This document shows, piece after piece, positions 36,455 through 46,447 of a stretch of 64,000 nucleotides of DNA. Made by a program: the position numbers and the translations under genes. The stretch covers positions 20,172-84,171 of the forward strand of contig NZ_ML178718.1 in NCBI RefSeq assembly GCF_004360145.1, written 5' to 3'. The DNA is from Aliiroseovarius marinus. Lineage in GTDB: Bacteria; Pseudomonadota; Alphaproteobacteria; Rhodobacterales; Rhodobacteraceae. The notes under the pieces are model-generated. The model was not told the origin of the DNA and ran no database searches. It saw nothing but the letters and a program-made list of their open reading frames with translations. The stretch's first letter is position 1; every line of letters begins with the position of its first letter.

Positions 36455-36520
36455 TCTTTTTCTTGTTGTAAATATCCTGGGGTGAATGCGCGCAGCGCAG
36501 AGGGGCAACGCCCCTCCCCC
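36455..36520. repeat. Intergenic repeat, copy A
   Basis: Starts with CTTTTTCTTGTTG, continues with AAATATCCTGGGG and ends with a GGGGCAACGCCCCT hairpin. The reverse complement of 59737-59810 has the same blocks in the same order. It lies between the converging stops of the aminotransferase and LysR genes, where it may act in termination. Confidence 0.6.
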
Positions 36521-37483
36521 TTACAACACTCGAAGCGTGCCCTTCAGCCACGGATAGTCGCGCACCGCAGGCTCGACGATCAATGCGCCCAGAAGCGTTC
36601 GGCACTGCGCCGCCAGATCCCGCGGCAAATCCCCCAGCATATCTGCGCGTGCGACAAGATTGATGCGTCGTGTGAACGGGGCAAAGGGCAACTCAATCAG
36701 ATCCGCGGCATCCTTGAAGCGGTGGGCGCGCAGGAACCCCAAAGGCGTAATGATCGTCCACCCGGCCCCGCCCGCCACCATCGCCATGATCGCGTGATAG
36801 CTATCCAGCTCGAACCGGTTGTCCAGCTTTAGGTTCTGCCGCGCCAGATTGTCGGAAATCACCCGGCCCATATGGTGACGCGCCGTATATTGCACCAGCG
36901 GAAGGTCCTTTAGCACCTCGCGCGGATCACGATCCCCGATCAGCCCCTTGGGCACTGCGGCAACAAAGGGCTCTTCCAACAGGGAATGCACCTCCATCCA
37001 CGGCGCAGAAGCACCCGTATCTGCGGCCACAATCACGTCCAGTGCCCGCGCGTCCAACTGGTCGTGCAACCGGTGCGAGGCGCCGGTTTCCAGCAGGAAC
37101 CGCGTGGAGTGCAACTGCCCCGCGACCTCGGACAGCAGGCGTGGGGTGACGTCTGCGTCGAAGTCCTCGATCATCCCAAGCCTCAGGCGCGAAAGCTGGG
37201 ACATCGCCCCCAGCGTCAGTTCCGCCTTCGCCTGTTCAGCCTCGTTCAAAATGGCCTGCGCGCGTTTCAGGAACAGAGATCCGGCTGCGGTCAGGGACAC
37301 GGGCCGGGCCGAGCGGTCCAGCAGGCTGGTGCCCAGTGCTGCCTCAAGATTGGTAAGCTGCTGGCTGACGGAAGACGGGCTGACCCCCAAGCGGCGCGCC
37401 GCCACCGAGATCGAGCGTTCATCGGCAATGGCAACGAACACTTCGACCCCCCAAAGTGTGATCCGTCCGGCAGTTTCAACCAT
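36521..37483 (-). CDS. LysR-family transcriptional regulator
   Basis: The 320-residue protein has an N-terminal winged helix-turn-helix (about 6-65: EVFVAIADERSISVAARRLGVSPSSVSQQLTNLE) and a LysR effector-binding domain. The ATG at 37483 has AAAGGAG upstream; the frame opens a few codons earlier. The target genes are unknown: the nearby amidotransferase and aminotransferase genes are candidates by position only. Confidence 0.9.
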   Translation of the reverse strand: MVETAGRITLWGVEVFVAIADERSISVAARRLGVSPSSVSQQLTNLEAALGTSLLDRSARPVSLTAAGSLFLKRAQAILNEAEQAKAELTLGAMSQLSRLRLGMIEDFDADVTPRLLSEVAGQLHSTRFLLETGASHRLHDQLDARALDVIVAADTGASAPWMEVHSLLEEPFVAAVPKGLIGDRDPREVLKDLPLVQYTARHHMGRVISDNLARQNLKLDNRFELDSYHAIMAMVAGGAGWTIITPLGFLRAHRFKDAADLIELPFAPFTRRINLVARADMLGDLPRDLAAQCRTLLGALIVEPAVRDYPWLKGTLRVL

Positions 37484-37549
37484 CTCGCTCTCCTTTGCGC
37501 AGAAAGCTAGGGGCAAAGACGGGGTCGGGCAACATCCAATCCCGCTTAG

Positions 37550-37579
37550 AGCGCTTCCACGTTTGCTCGTGGAAGCGCT
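37550..37579. repeat. Perfect 12-base-pair hairpin after comEC
   Basis: AGCGCTTCCACG (37550-37561) pairs exactly with CGTGGAAGCGCT (37568-37579) around a 6-base loop, starting one base outside the comEC stop codon. No T run follows on either strand, so it is either an atypical terminator or a palindromic repeat unit. Confidence 0.6.
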
Positions 37580-39640
37580 TTAACGGGTCCAAAGGCGCGA
37601 AAGATCCTTTGGGCGGGATGGCTCAATGACCCAGCCGTCTGCGCCAAGATGCACCGCGACCGCACCGCTTTGCGCCAGTACCTTGCGATCCAGCAGGGTA
37701 CATCCGGCCGGAGCCGGATCATCCCGCCACGCCGCCAACACCACCAAATCGGCATTCGCACAGGCCTCGGCCAAGCGGGTTTCAGCCTCGCGCCCGGTCA
37801 GTTGCATCAAAGACAACCCGTGCAGGTCGACCTCAAGATGCCCCTTCTGCCCGTCAAAAAGAGGACGCTCGAACGCGATCTGCTGGGTGGCGGTGTCGCC
37901 GTCATTCTCAAGCCAGGATCGGGCAGCAAACCCCTCGCCGCGCGACTTGGACAGGGCACGACCATCGCTGGTCATCACACCGATCAGCCCGCCCGAGGAA
38001 CTGATCAGAACTGCCGGCCGCTCGACCGTGGCCCAGCCTGCGAAGGCCACCACCGTCGGCAGAAGCACCACCCACCTTTCACGCCCACGCAGTAGAACGA
38101 AGAAAACTCCCGTCACAGCGAGCAGTGGCAGGATGTATCCCGGCGGCGTCGGCACTTTTCCGATCGCCCCGTCCAGAGATGAGACCGTGTCGGCCACCCA
38201 AAGGATCCAGCGGATCGGCCAATCCATCAGCCATAGGGCCACAGCCTCGAGCCGCACCGCGGCCAACAAGGCTGCAAGCACAGCCAAAGGCATGATCACA
38301 GCGCCCATGACGGGAACGCTCAGAAGGTTGGCAACCAATCCATAGTGACTGACCTGATTGAAATGCACCGCCCCGATGGGGGCTGTTGCTAGCCCCGCCA
38401 CAGCCGAGGAGACGACCACGGTCACAACCGGCCGCAGCCACCCGGGCAACCGCCGGTTTGCTCCGTCGCGCGCATGATCCCGGATCCACGCAAACACCGC
38501 GACCAGCGCCGTTGTGGCGGCGAAAGACATTTGGAATCCCGGTTCGACCAGAGCCTCGGGCGTCAGGATCAGAACAATCATCGCCGCCATGGCGACCGCG
38601 CGCAGGGTCAGGGCGCGGCGGTCGAACAGGATCGCCACGAACATAGTCGTCACCATGATGAAGGCCCGCGTGGTGGCGACGGCTCCGCCGGACAGGGCGA
38701 GATAGAACACCCCGGCCCCGATGGCCGTCACGGCGGCCAGCTTCTTCACTGGAACGTTCAAGGACAGCCGGGGCCACAGCCCCATCAACACGCGCATCGC
38801 CTGAAAGACAAACCCGGTCAGCAGCCCCATATGCAGGCCCGAGATCGCCAAGAGGTGCGCAAGGTTCGATCCGCGCAGGGCGTCTATCGTCGCCCGCTCC
38901 ATCGAGGATCGGTCGCCCGTGGTGATCGTCGCGGCAAAGGCTCCGCTTTCACCAGGCAAAACCTCTCGTACGCGGTTTGCAATCTTTTGACGCAACTGCC
39001 CCACGGCCAGCGACAGCTCGCCCGTGGGGGGTGACAGCAAAAGCGCAGGGCTTAGTGTGTATCCCACCGCTCCAATCCCGCGGAACCACGCCATGCGCTG
39101 GAAATCAAAGCCGCCGGGCTCGACCGGGCCGTTGGGGCCAGACAGATGCCCGGTCAGGGCGATGCGCTGACCAATGGCAGGGGACAGATATCCCTGATCG
39201 CCATGAAGCGAGACCCGCACGCGGTCCGGCAGTTTCGCGGGGTTCACATCATTCAAGCGCACTTGATCCAAAGTCAGGCGCACCGCGTCCGATTGCGAGC
39301 GGTCCATCGCGATGATCCGCCCCTCAATCGGGCCGTAATATCGGAAATCCAGTACTGGCCCGGCCACCCAGTGGGCACGCGCGCCAGCGACTCCAAAACC
39401 GAGCGCCACGCAGATCACGGCGCGCGCCAGTGGTCCGATCCCCCACGGCCAGCGCCATGCGATGCCCGCGCAAATCAGCCCCAGAACGGCCAGCCCGGTG
39501 TACATCGCAATGTCTGGCTCGCGCAGCGGCACGAAGTACAGCCCGATGCCCGTACCAAAGAACAACGGCGCCCAGATCAGGAACCGCCCGCGTTCTTCTT
39601 CGATACGAGACAAGAGATTCACGACCGCACCCTTGTTCAA
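37580..39640 (-). CDS. comEC: ComEC/Rec2-family membrane DNA-uptake protein
   Basis: ComEC forms the inner-membrane channel for single-stranded DNA in natural transformation. The 686-residue protein has an N-terminal DUF4131-like region with membrane helices (about 20-105), an OB-like soluble domain (about 125-200) and the polytopic competence domain (about 225-510) with the signature NLAHLLAISGLHMGLLTGFVF. The C-terminal part (about 540-686) is positioned like the metallo-beta-lactamase domain but lacks the HxHxDH metal motif, as in several alphaproteobacterial homologues. It is divergent from gltX. Confidence 0.9.
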   Translation of the reverse strand: MNKGAVVNLLSRIEEERGRFLIWAPLFFGTGIGLYFVPLREPDIAMYTGLAVLGLICAGIAWRWPWGIGPLARAVICVALGFGVAGARAHWVAGPVLDFRYYGPIEGRIIAMDRSQSDAVRLTLDQVRLNDVNPAKLPDRVRVSLHGDQGYLSPAIGQRIALTGHLSGPNGPVEPGGFDFQRMAWFRGIGAVGYTLSPALLLSPPTGELSLAVGQLRQKIANRVREVLPGESGAFAATITTGDRSSMERATIDALRGSNLAHLLAISGLHMGLLTGFVFQAMRVLMGLWPRLSLNVPVKKLAAVTAIGAGVFYLALSGGAVATTRAFIMVTTMFVAILFDRRALTLRAVAMAAMIVLILTPEALVEPGFQMSFAATTALVAVFAWIRDHARDGANRRLPGWLRPVVTVVVSSAVAGLATAPIGAVHFNQVSHYGLVANLLSVPVMGAVIMPLAVLAALLAAVRLEAVALWLMDWPIRWILWVADTVSSLDGAIGKVPTPPGYILPLLAVTGVFFVLLRGRERWVVLLPTVVAFAGWATVERPAVLISSSGGLIGVMTSDGRALSKSRGEGFAARSWLENDGDTATQQIAFERPLFDGQKGHLEVDLHGLSLMQLTGREAETRLAEACANADLVVLAAWRDDPAPAGCTLLDRKVLAQSGAVAVHLGADGWVIEPSRPKDLSRLWTR

Positions 39641-39748
39641 ACCCTTCCTTTTGTTAAAAGCATCTCAACAAAACTTGGTTTCAGGCTTTCCCTGAAATGC
39701 CACCCCCTCTGCGTACCGCGCACATGGTTTCCAAAAGGTTAATGACCG

Positions 39749-41155
39749 ATGTCTCAGACGCCCCAGATTGTCACCCGTTTCGCCCCCTCGCCCACCGGTT
39801 ATCTGCATATCGGCGGCGCCCGCACAGCGCTGTTCAATTGGCTCTATGCCCGTGGTCGTGGCGGTAAATTCCTGCTGCGGATCGAGGATACGGACCGCGC
39901 GCGCTCGACACCCGAAGCGACCGAGGCCATCCTGAAGGGCATGGCATGGCTGGGGCTGGATCATGACGGAGAGGTCGTGAGCCAGTTTGACCGTGCCGAC
40001 CGCCACGCCGAGGTTGCCCGTGAGATGCTGGCAAACGGCCACGCCTACAAATGCTTCGCCACGCAGGACGAAATTCAGGCCTTCCGCGAGGAAGCCCGGG
40101 CCGAGGGCCGCTCGACCCTCTATCAAAGCCCGTGGCGCGATGCTGATCCCGCGACCCACCCGGACGCGCCTTACGTGATCCGCCTGAAAGCCCCGCGCGA
40201 GGGCGTGACCGTCATTCACGACGAAGTACAGGGCGACGTCACCATCCGTAACGACCAGTTGGACGACATGATTTGTTTACGTTCGGATGGCACACCCACC
40301 TACATGCTGGCCGTTGTTGTTGATGACCACGATATGGGCGTGACCCATGTGATCCGGGGGGATGACCACCTGAACAATGCCGCGCGCCAGACGATTGTCT
40401 ATCAGGCGATGGGCTGGGACCTGCCCGTTTGGGCGCACATCCCGCTGATCCACGGCCCGGATGGCAAGAAGCTGTCCAAGCGCCACGGCGCGCTGGGTGT
40501 CGAAGAATATCAGGCGATGGGTTATCCCGCGCAGGCAATGCGCAACTATCTGGCCCGTCTGGGTTGGAGCCACGGCGATGACGAGTTCTTCTCGGACGCG
40601 CAAGCGCTGGAGTGGTTTGACCTGTCTGGCATCGGCAAAAGCCCCGCCCGTTTCGACTTCAAAAAGCTTGATAACCTGTCCGGCCAGCACTTGGCCGTGA
40701 TGGAGGATGCGGACGTTCTGGCCGCGCTGCAGGGCTATATGGAGGCTGCAGGCGAAATTTCTTTGCAGTCGCAGCAAATTGATTTGGTGTCATCGGCCAT
40801 GTATGTGCTGAAAACCAGCGCCAAAACATTGCCGCAACTCCTTGAAAAGGCTAGGTTTGCAACTGTTTCACGCCCCATCGACCGAGATGAGAAAGCCGAG
40901 AAGGCGCTTGACGAAGTATCCCGTGGTATACTGAAAGAATTGACGCCGCAGCTGCAAAATGCTAGCTGGGACCGCGAGACGCTTGAGGGAATCCTGAACG
41001 GGTTGGCCGAGGCCCACGGCACGAAATTTGGCAAACTGGCCGCGCCCCTGCGTGCAGCCCTTGCCGGACGCGCCGTAACCCCAAGCGTATTTGATATGAT
41101 GCTTGTTCTCGGGCGTGACGAAACCATCGCACGACTGGACGACGCAAGCGCCTGA
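39749..41155 (+). CDS. gltX: Glutamate--tRNA ligase
   Basis: GltX charges tRNA-Glu (and in many Alphaproteobacteria a second GltX handles tRNA-Gln). The 468 residues start [26 protein letters not shown], with the HIGH-type signature as HIGG, and carry the KMSKS-type KLSKRHG and a helical anticodon-binding domain (about 320-468). The ATG at 39749 has AAAAGG upstream. gltA follows 55 bases downstream. Confidence 0.95.
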   Translation: MSQTPQIVTRFAPSPTGYLHIGGARTALFNWLYARGRGGKFLLRIEDTDRARSTPEATEAILKGMAWLGLDHDGEVVSQFDRADRHAEVAREMLANGHAYKCFATQDEIQAFREEARAEGRSTLYQSPWRDADPATHPDAPYVIRLKAPREGVTVIHDEVQGDVTIRNDQLDDMICLRSDGTPTYMLAVVVDDHDMGVTHVIRGDDHLNNAARQTIVYQAMGWDLPVWAHIPLIHGPDGKKLSKRHGALGVEEYQAMGYPAQAMRNYLARLGWSHGDDEFFSDAQALEWFDLSGIGKSPARFDFKKLDNLSGQHLAVMEDADVLAALQGYMEAAGEISLQSQQIDLVSSAMYVLKTSAKTLPQLLEKARFATVSRPIDRDEKAEKALDEVSRGILKELTPQLQNASWDRETLEGILNGLAEAHGTKFGKLAAPLRAALAGRAVTPSVFDMMLVLGRDETIARLDDASA

Positions 41156-41210
41156 AGCACAAGCGATCGACCAACCGGGGCGGTCGCTTTCTAACACGAA
41201 GGGAAAATAC

Positions 41211-42506
41211 ATGGCTGAACAAACCGGAATCGCAAAGCTCTCGTTCGGAGACAAAGAGCTCGAGCTCCCCATGTACTCCCCGACCGCTGGTCCGGACGTG
41301 ATCGACATCACCAAGCTCTATGCTCAGGGTGGCGTTTTCACCTACGACCCCGGCTTCACCTCGACCGCAAGCTGCGATTCGACCATCACCTATATTGATG
41401 GCGGCAAAGGCGAGCTTCTGTACCGCGGCTATCCGATTGATCAGCTGGCTGAAAAATCGCATTACCTCGAAGTGTGCTACCTGCTGCTGTACGGTGAACT
41501 GCCGACCGAAGCCGAGATGGTAGACTTCGAAAACCGTGTGACCCGTCACACGATGGTGCACGAGCAGATGACCAAGTTCTACTCGGGCTTCCGTCGCGAC
41601 GCACACCCGATGGCCATCATCACCGGCGTAATGGGCGCCATGTCGGCCTTCTATCACGACTCGACCGACGTGAACGACCCGTGGCAGCGTGAAGTGGCTG
41701 CGATCCGCATGATCGCCAAGCTGCCCACCATCTCGGCCATGGCTTACAAATACTCGATCGGCCAGCCGTTCGTGTATCCGAAGAACGATCTGGACTATGC
41801 GTCGAACTTCCTGCGCATGTGCTTTGCCGTTCCAGCTGAAGAGTATGAAGTGAACCCGATCCTTGCCAAGGCAATGGACCGCATCTTCACCCTGCACGCC
41901 GACCACGAACAGAACGCCTCGACCTCGACCGTACGTCTGGCCGGGTCGTCGGGTGCCAACCCGTTCGCCTGTATCGCTGCCGGCATCGCCTGTCTGTGGG
42001 GCCCTGCCCACGGTGGCGCAAACCAGGCCTGCCTGGAAATGCTGCGTGAAATCGGCTCGGTCGACAACATTCCGGAATACGTGGCCCGCGCCAAGGACAA
42101 GGACGATCCCTTCCGCCTGATGGGCTTCGGTCACCGCGTCTACAAGAACTTCGACCCGCGTGCGAAGGTCATGAAGGAAAGCGCTGACGAGGTTCTGGGC
42201 CTCTTGGGCATCGAAGACAACGAAACGCTGAAAGTGGCCAAGGAACTGGAGCGCATCGCGCTGGAAGATCCGTATTTCGTGGACAAGAAACTGTACCCGA
42301 ACGTCGACTTCTACTCGGGCATCATCCTCGAGGCCATGGGCTTCCCGACCTCGATGTTCACCCCGATCTTCGCGCTGTCGCGCACCGTCGGCTGGATCTC
42401 GCAGTGGAAAGAGATGCTGGGCGATCCGGGCCAGAAAATCGGCCGTCCGCGTCAGCTGTACCTCGGCGACACCGAGCGCGACTATGTAGACGTCGAAAAG
42501 CGCTAA
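41211..42506 (+). CDS. gltA: Citrate synthase
   Basis: Condenses oxaloacetate and acetyl-CoA to citrate. The 432-residue protein is of the hexameric type I length and has the motifs [53 protein letters not shown] and [14 protein letters not shown] with the catalytic His and Asp residues. The ATG at 41211 (AAGGG upstream) gives the usual N-terminus; an open frame upstream to 41103 overlaps gltX. A strong terminator follows. Confidence 0.97.
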   Translation: MAEQTGIAKLSFGDKELELPMYSPTAGPDVIDITKLYAQGGVFTYDPGFTSTASCDSTITYIDGGKGELLYRGYPIDQLAEKSHYLEVCYLLLYGELPTEAEMVDFENRVTRHTMVHEQMTKFYSGFRRDAHPMAIITGVMGAMSAFYHDSTDVNDPWQREVAAIRMIAKLPTISAMAYKYSIGQPFVYPKNDLDYASNFLRMCFAVPAEEYEVNPILAKAMDRIFTLHADHEQNASTSTVRLAGSSGANPFACIAAGIACLWGPAHGGANQACLEMLREIGSVDNIPEYVARAKDKDDPFRLMGFGHRVYKNFDPRAKVMKESADEVLGLLGIEDNETLKVAKELERIALEDPYFVDKKLYPNVDFYSGIILEAMGFPTSMFTPIFALSRTVGWISQWKEMLGDPGQKIGRPRQLYLGDTERDYVDVEKR

Positions 42507-42523
42507 GCCGTACGATATCAAAG

Positions 42524-42553
42524 AAAAGCCGCCCACTTTGGGCGGCTTTTTTC
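42524..42553 (+). terminator. Intrinsic terminator of gltA
   Basis: AGCCGCCCA (42527-42535) pairs with TGGGCGGCT (42539-42547) around CTT, followed by TTTTTT. Confidence 0.92.
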
Positions 42554-42589
42554 GTTTATGGTAAGCGCGATCAAGCGGCCATCAGCCAA

Positions 42590-42615
42590 TAAAAAAGGAG
42601 CCCGTAGGCTCCTTA
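42590..42615 (-). terminator. Intrinsic terminator of the enoyl-CoA hydratase gene
   Basis: On the minus strand AAGGAGCC and GGCTCCTT (42595-42602 with 42607-42614) form an 8-base-pair stem followed by a run of T (the AAAAAA at 42591-42596 of the plus strand). Confidence 0.85.
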
Positions 42616-42636
42616 CCAATCGCGATCCGTTTGGGA

Positions 42637-43413
42637 TCAGCGGCCTTCGTATTGCGGCGCGCGTTTCTCGAGGAACGCCAGAACGCCTTCCTTGAAATCA
42701 CGCGACTTGCCGCATTCGCCCTGCAGGCTCGCCTCAAGCGCAAGCTGTTCGTCCAGCGTGTTGCTCAGCGAGGCACGCATGGCCTTCTTGATGTTGCGAT
42801 AGGACAGGGTCGGGCCTTTCGCCAGCTGCTCGGCCCGCTTGCGCCAGGTGGCTTCGAATTCGTCTTCTGCCACGCATTCCCAGATCAGGCCCAGATCGGC
42901 GGCCTCTTTCGCGGGCATCTTTTCAGCGAACAGGGCAGCACCCATTGCCTTGGCAAAGCCCATCTGGCGCGGCATCCAGTAGGTGCCACCGGCATCCGGG
43001 ATTAGACCAATGCGCGAGAAGGCCTGCATGAAGAAGGCGCTTTCCGATGCGATCACCACATCGGCAGCCAGCGCGATGTTGGCCCCTGCCCCAGCAGCAG
43101 CGCCATTGACGGCCGAGATTGTCGGGATCGGGCTGTCATAGATGGCGCGCAGCAGCGGCTCGTATTCGTCACGCAAGGTGCGCTCCAGATCGACCTCTGC
43201 AGCATTTGCGCGGTCGCCCAGATCCTGACCCGAGCAGAACGCACGGCCCGAGCCTGTGATGACCAGCGCGCGGGCTTTTTTACCTGCCTCTTCCACAGCA
43301 TGTGCAATCTCGGCGCGCATCTGGGTGTTCAGGGCGTTCATCACGTCGGCGCGGTCAAAGGTCAGAACCGCCAGGCCATCCGTAATGTCCAATGTGATCG
43401 TTTCGTAAATCAT
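42637..43413 (-). CDS. Enoyl-CoA hydratase/isomerase family protein, PaaG-like
   Basis: A crotonase-fold enzyme. The 258-residue protein has RADVMNALNTQMRAEIAHAV, the oxyanion-hole segment GRAFCSGQDLGDRA and the second conserved block AVNGAAAGAGANIALAADVVIAS, then FSRIGLIPDAGGTYWMPRQMG. The Asp in LIPDAGGT and the overall sequence resemble PaaG (2-(1,2-epoxy-1,2-dihydrophenyl)acetyl-CoA isomerase) of phenylacetate degradation, but no other paa genes are present, so the assignment is tentative. ATG at 43413 with GGGAGG upstream. Confidence 0.85.
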   Translation of the reverse strand: MIYETITLDITDGLAVLTFDRADVMNALNTQMRAEIAHAVEEAGKKARALVITGSGRAFCSGQDLGDRANAAEVDLERTLRDEYEPLLRAIYDSPIPTISAVNGAAAGAGANIALAADVVIASESAFFMQAFSRIGLIPDAGGTYWMPRQMGFAKAMGAALFAEKMPAKEAADLGLIWECVAEDEFEATWRKRAEQLAKGPTLSYRNIKKAMRASLSNTLDEQLALEASLQGECGKSRDFKEGVLAFLEKRAPQYEGR

Positions 43414-43507
43414 GTCATCCTCCCGGAGTTTCACGCAATATAACCGACCAAGCGGTCAGGTAAAGATGAACGCCCCGTCATTTGTGGAAGTTTCCTGTGG
43501 TCAGGCC

Positions 43508-43966
43508 TTATTCGTCCAGCAATTCTTTCAGCCGGGCCTCTTCATCTTGCGTCAACGCGGCAGCGCCGTCCTTCGATTGCGCACGGCGGCGCAGATAGAG
43601 CACACACGACAGCGCGGCGATCAGGAACAGAACCGGTCCGGTCGCCCAAAGAATCAGGTTCGCACCCGAGCGGTTGGGCTTCATCAGAACGTATTCGCCA
43701 TAGCGTTCGACGATGAAGTCCACGACCTCTTCATTGCTGTCACCTTCGACCAGCCGCTCGCGCACCAGAAGGCGCAGGTCGCGGGCAATCGAGGCGTTGC
43801 TTTCGTCAATATTCTCGCCCCGGCAGACCACGCATTTAAGGTCGGACGAGATATCGCGCGCACGTTCTTCCAGCACCGGGTCTGCCAGCACTTCGTCGGG
43901 GTTCACAGCGTAAGCGGGCGCCGCAAGGCAACCCATCACGGCCAGCGAAGCTATCAGACGTTTCAT
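43508..43966 (-). CDS. ccmH: Cytochrome c-type biogenesis protein CcmH
   Basis: CcmH is a membrane-anchored periplasmic thiol-disulfide protein that reduces apocytochrome c for heme attachment. The 152 residues have a signal peptide (1-20), the redox motif LKCVVCRGENI (Cys45, Cys48), and a C-terminal membrane helix (about 104-124). It overlaps the end of ccmF by four bases. Confidence 0.95.
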   Translation of the reverse strand: MKRLIASLAVMGCLAAPAYAVNPDEVLADPVLEERARDISSDLKCVVCRGENIDESNASIARDLRLLVRERLVEGDSNEEVVDFIVERYGEYVLMKPNRSGANLILWATGPVLFLIAALSCVLYLRRRAQSKDGAAALTQDEEARLKELLDE

Positions 43967-45933
43967 TCTGCAGGCACCCCTTCCATACGGGTCTTGGCGG
44001 CCCCAGCGGCCACGCGGAAGCGGCGGTCAAACAGGCTGAAGATGCCGCCCAAGGCCATGATGATCGAGCCCGCCCAGATCCAGTTGGCGAAGGGCTTGAT
44101 GAAGGTGCGCACGGCCCAACCGCCACCTTCCTGCGGGTCGCCGATCACCACATAGATATCGGTCCAGAAACCGTTCGAGATCGCGGCTTCGGTGGTGGGC
44201 ATCGCCTGCACCGGATAGACGCGTTTTTCGGGGTATAGGACAGCAATTTCGGCATTGTTTTCCGAGACAACGATGGTCGCCATTGTCGAGATATAGTTCG
44301 GCCCCTGTTCGCGCCCAACATGCTCCAACGTGATGTCATATTCGGCCACTTGGAAGGTCTCGCCAATTTGGGCAACGCGGATATCTTCGACCTCCCACGC
44401 CATCAGGCCGGAAATCCCCATCATGGTGATCCCAAGCCCTGCGTGGGCTGCGAACTTGCCCCAATCGGCCCCCGGCAGTCGGGTCAGACGTGACAGGCGG
44501 TTCGACAGCGCGCCACGTCCCGTGCGGCTGAAGATGTCCGTCATGGAGCCAGTCACCAGCCAGGTGCCCAAGAACATGCCAATCGGGCCCAAAGCAGACT
44601 TGCCCGTCTGCATCGCCCAGACCAGCGCCAGAACCGCAATCGACAGGATCAGAGCGGGCACCAGTTGTTTCACCACGCGCCCGATCTTGGCGCGTTTCCA
44701 CGGCAGCATTGCCCCAATAGGCAGCACAAGCGCCAGCACCACCATGAAGGGCGTGAAGGCGGCCTCGAAGAACGGTGCGCCGACCGAGATCTTGCGGTCA
44801 AACGCCTCGCCCACCAAGGGCCAGATCGTGCCGACGAAGACGACAAACGAGGACACAGCCAACAGGATATTGTTCACCACCAGCGCGCTTTCACGGCTGA
44901 CGAAACCGAAGACGCCCTTGGCTTCCATCGCGCCAGCGCGCGCTGCAAACAGCGTTAACGCTCCGCCGGTGAAGAACAGCAGGATGAACAAGATGAACAC
45001 GCCGCGCTCGGGGTCCGAGGCAAAGGCGTGGACAGACGTAATCACGCCTGAGCGGACGATGAACGTCCCGATCAGCGAGAAGCCAAAGGCCAAGATGGCA
45101 AGTAGGATGGTCCAGCTTTTCAGGCTTTCACGTTTCTCGACCACGATGGCCGAATGCAAAAGTGCCGCTGCGAACAGCCATGGCATGAAGGACGCGTTTT
45201 CAACGGGATCCCAGAACCAGAACCCACCCCAGCCCAGCTCGTAATAGGCCCACCAGCTGCCCAGCGCGATGCCGATGGTCAGGAAGACCCACGCGGCCAG
45301 CGTCCACGGGCGCACCCAGCGGCCCCAAGCGGCGTCGATGCGGCCTTCGATCAGGGCGGCGACCGCGAAGGAAAACGCCATCGAAAGACCCACATAGCCC
45401 AGATACAGGAACGGCGGGTGGAAGGCCAAACCGGGGTCTTGCAACAACGGATTCAGATCCTGCCCATCAAAGGGCGGCTGCGCCAGACGCAGGAACGGGT
45501 TCGAGGTGAAGATAATAAAGGCCAAAAACGCCACAGCGATCGAGCTTTGCACCGACAACACCCGCGCTTTCAAGGTCCGTGGCAGATTTTGCCCGAACCA
45601 CGCCGCCGTTGCCCCAAAGCCTGCGATGATCAGCACCCAAAGCAGCATCGAGCCCTCGTGGTTCCCCCACACGCCCGATATCTTGTAAAGCATCGGCTTG
45701 GCAGAATGCGAGTTCAGCGTGACCAGCCGGACCGAGAAGTCCGAAGTCACAAACGCATAGGTCAGCGCCAGAAATGACGTGGAAATCAACAGGAATTGGA
45801 TCGTCGCCGCGGGTACGGCCATCTCCATCCAGCTGTTCCAGCCCTTATGTGCCCCGATCAGTGGCACGATGGTTTGCACCATGGCCACGCCCAGCGCCAA
45901 GATCAGCGCAAAATGTCCAAGCTCTGTAATCAT
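43963..45933 (-). CDS. ccmF: Cytochrome c heme lyase CcmF
   Basis: CcmF is the large integral membrane subunit that ligates heme from CcmE to apocytochrome c. The 656-residue protein has about 14-15 membrane helices and the Trp-rich WWD-type motif WGGFWFWDPVENASFMPWL near 235-255, plus conserved His residues in the flanking loops. It follows the cassette at 46022-47948 on the same strand. Confidence 0.96.
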   Translation of the reverse strand: MITELGHFALILALGVAMVQTIVPLIGAHKGWNSWMEMAVPAATIQFLLISTSFLALTYAFVTSDFSVRLVTLNSHSAKPMLYKISGVWGNHEGSMLLWVLIIAGFGATAAWFGQNLPRTLKARVLSVQSSIAVAFLAFIIFTSNPFLRLAQPPFDGQDLNPLLQDPGLAFHPPFLYLGYVGLSMAFSFAVAALIEGRIDAAWGRWVRPWTLAAWVFLTIGIALGSWWAYYELGWGGFWFWDPVENASFMPWLFAAALLHSAIVVEKRESLKSWTILLAILAFGFSLIGTFIVRSGVITSVHAFASDPERGVFILFILLFFTGGALTLFAARAGAMEAKGVFGFVSRESALVVNNILLAVSSFVVFVGTIWPLVGEAFDRKISVGAPFFEAAFTPFMVVLALVLPIGAMLPWKRAKIGRVVKQLVPALILSIAVLALVWAMQTGKSALGPIGMFLGTWLVTGSMTDIFSRTGRGALSNRLSRLTRLPGADWGKFAAHAGLGITMMGISGLMAWEVEDIRVAQIGETFQVAEYDITLEHVGREQGPNYISTMATIVVSENNAEIAVLYPEKRVYPVQAMPTTEAAISNGFWTDIYVVIGDPQEGGGWAVRTFIKPFANWIWAGSIIMALGGIFSLFDRRFRVAAGAAKTRMEGVPAE

Positions 45934-45974
45934 GCGGCGGACTTTACAGAGAGTCGGCCCCAGTCACTAGCCCT

Positions 45975-45991
45975 TGCCGCATGATGCGGCA
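45975..45991. promoter_or_regulatory. 17-base perfect palindrome upstream of ccmF
   Basis: TGCCGCAT-G-ATGCGGCA lies 42 bases before the ccmF ATG and 31 bases after the stop of the upstream gene. It may be an operator or a short processing/termination hairpin. Confidence 0.35.
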
Positions 45992-46021
45992 CCCGGTCAC
46001 GGGCTTTTGTATGGTCTGGAC

Positions 46022-46447
46022 CTACTGAACCAGCAGATAGATCACGGACGAACACATCACGGCCAACAGAACAGGCGCTAGAAACGCCGCCCCATGCAGG
46101 CCGAAGGATCGATGAATCACGCTAAAATGCAGAACCGCCCCCGACAGGCAGACGGCCAAGGGCGCGAAATGCAGCGCACTTGCGGTCATCGCCTCGGGCG
46201 CGCCCAAAAGGGCATAGATCCACCACCACCCCAGCACCAGACTTGCCCCGCACCAGCTATAGGCCATGCCCAGCGCCAAGGGGGTGGCACGTTGCAGGTA
46301 GAGCCACAGGAACGTCAGCGCGATCATTAGCCCCATCAACGTGATGGCCCCAAAGCCGATCTGGAAAATCGCTTGGTATCCAAAGGCCCAGTACCCGGCC
46401 TGAAGCAGAACGGCCAATATCGCGACGAGAAGAGCTGCTTGTTTCAT
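46022..46447 (-). CDS. Four-helix membrane protein of unknown function in the lysis/ccm cluster
   Basis: The 141 residues are almost wholly hydrophobic with four predicted helices (about 4-23, 28-51, 64-80, 93-140 including a final VLLAVMCSSVIYLLVQ). No motif of a known family is recognised. Its ATG overlaps the stop of the 47-residue gene by four bases (ATGA), so it is translated with the lysis cassette, but it also lies just upstream of ccmF, so its role could belong to either group. Confidence 0.7.
   Translation of the reverse strand: MKQAALLVAILAVLLQAGYWAFGYQAIFQIGFGAITLMGLMIALTFLWLYLQRATPLALGMAYSWCGASLVLGWWWIYALLGAPEAMTASALHFAPLAVCLSGAVLHFSVIHRSFGLHGAAFLAPVLLAVMCSSVIYLLVQ

Noticed and set aside
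41156..41200. Possible terminator between gltX and gltA
   Set aside because: The dyad around CGACC/GGTCG has only five pairs and weak extension, so no terminator is called.
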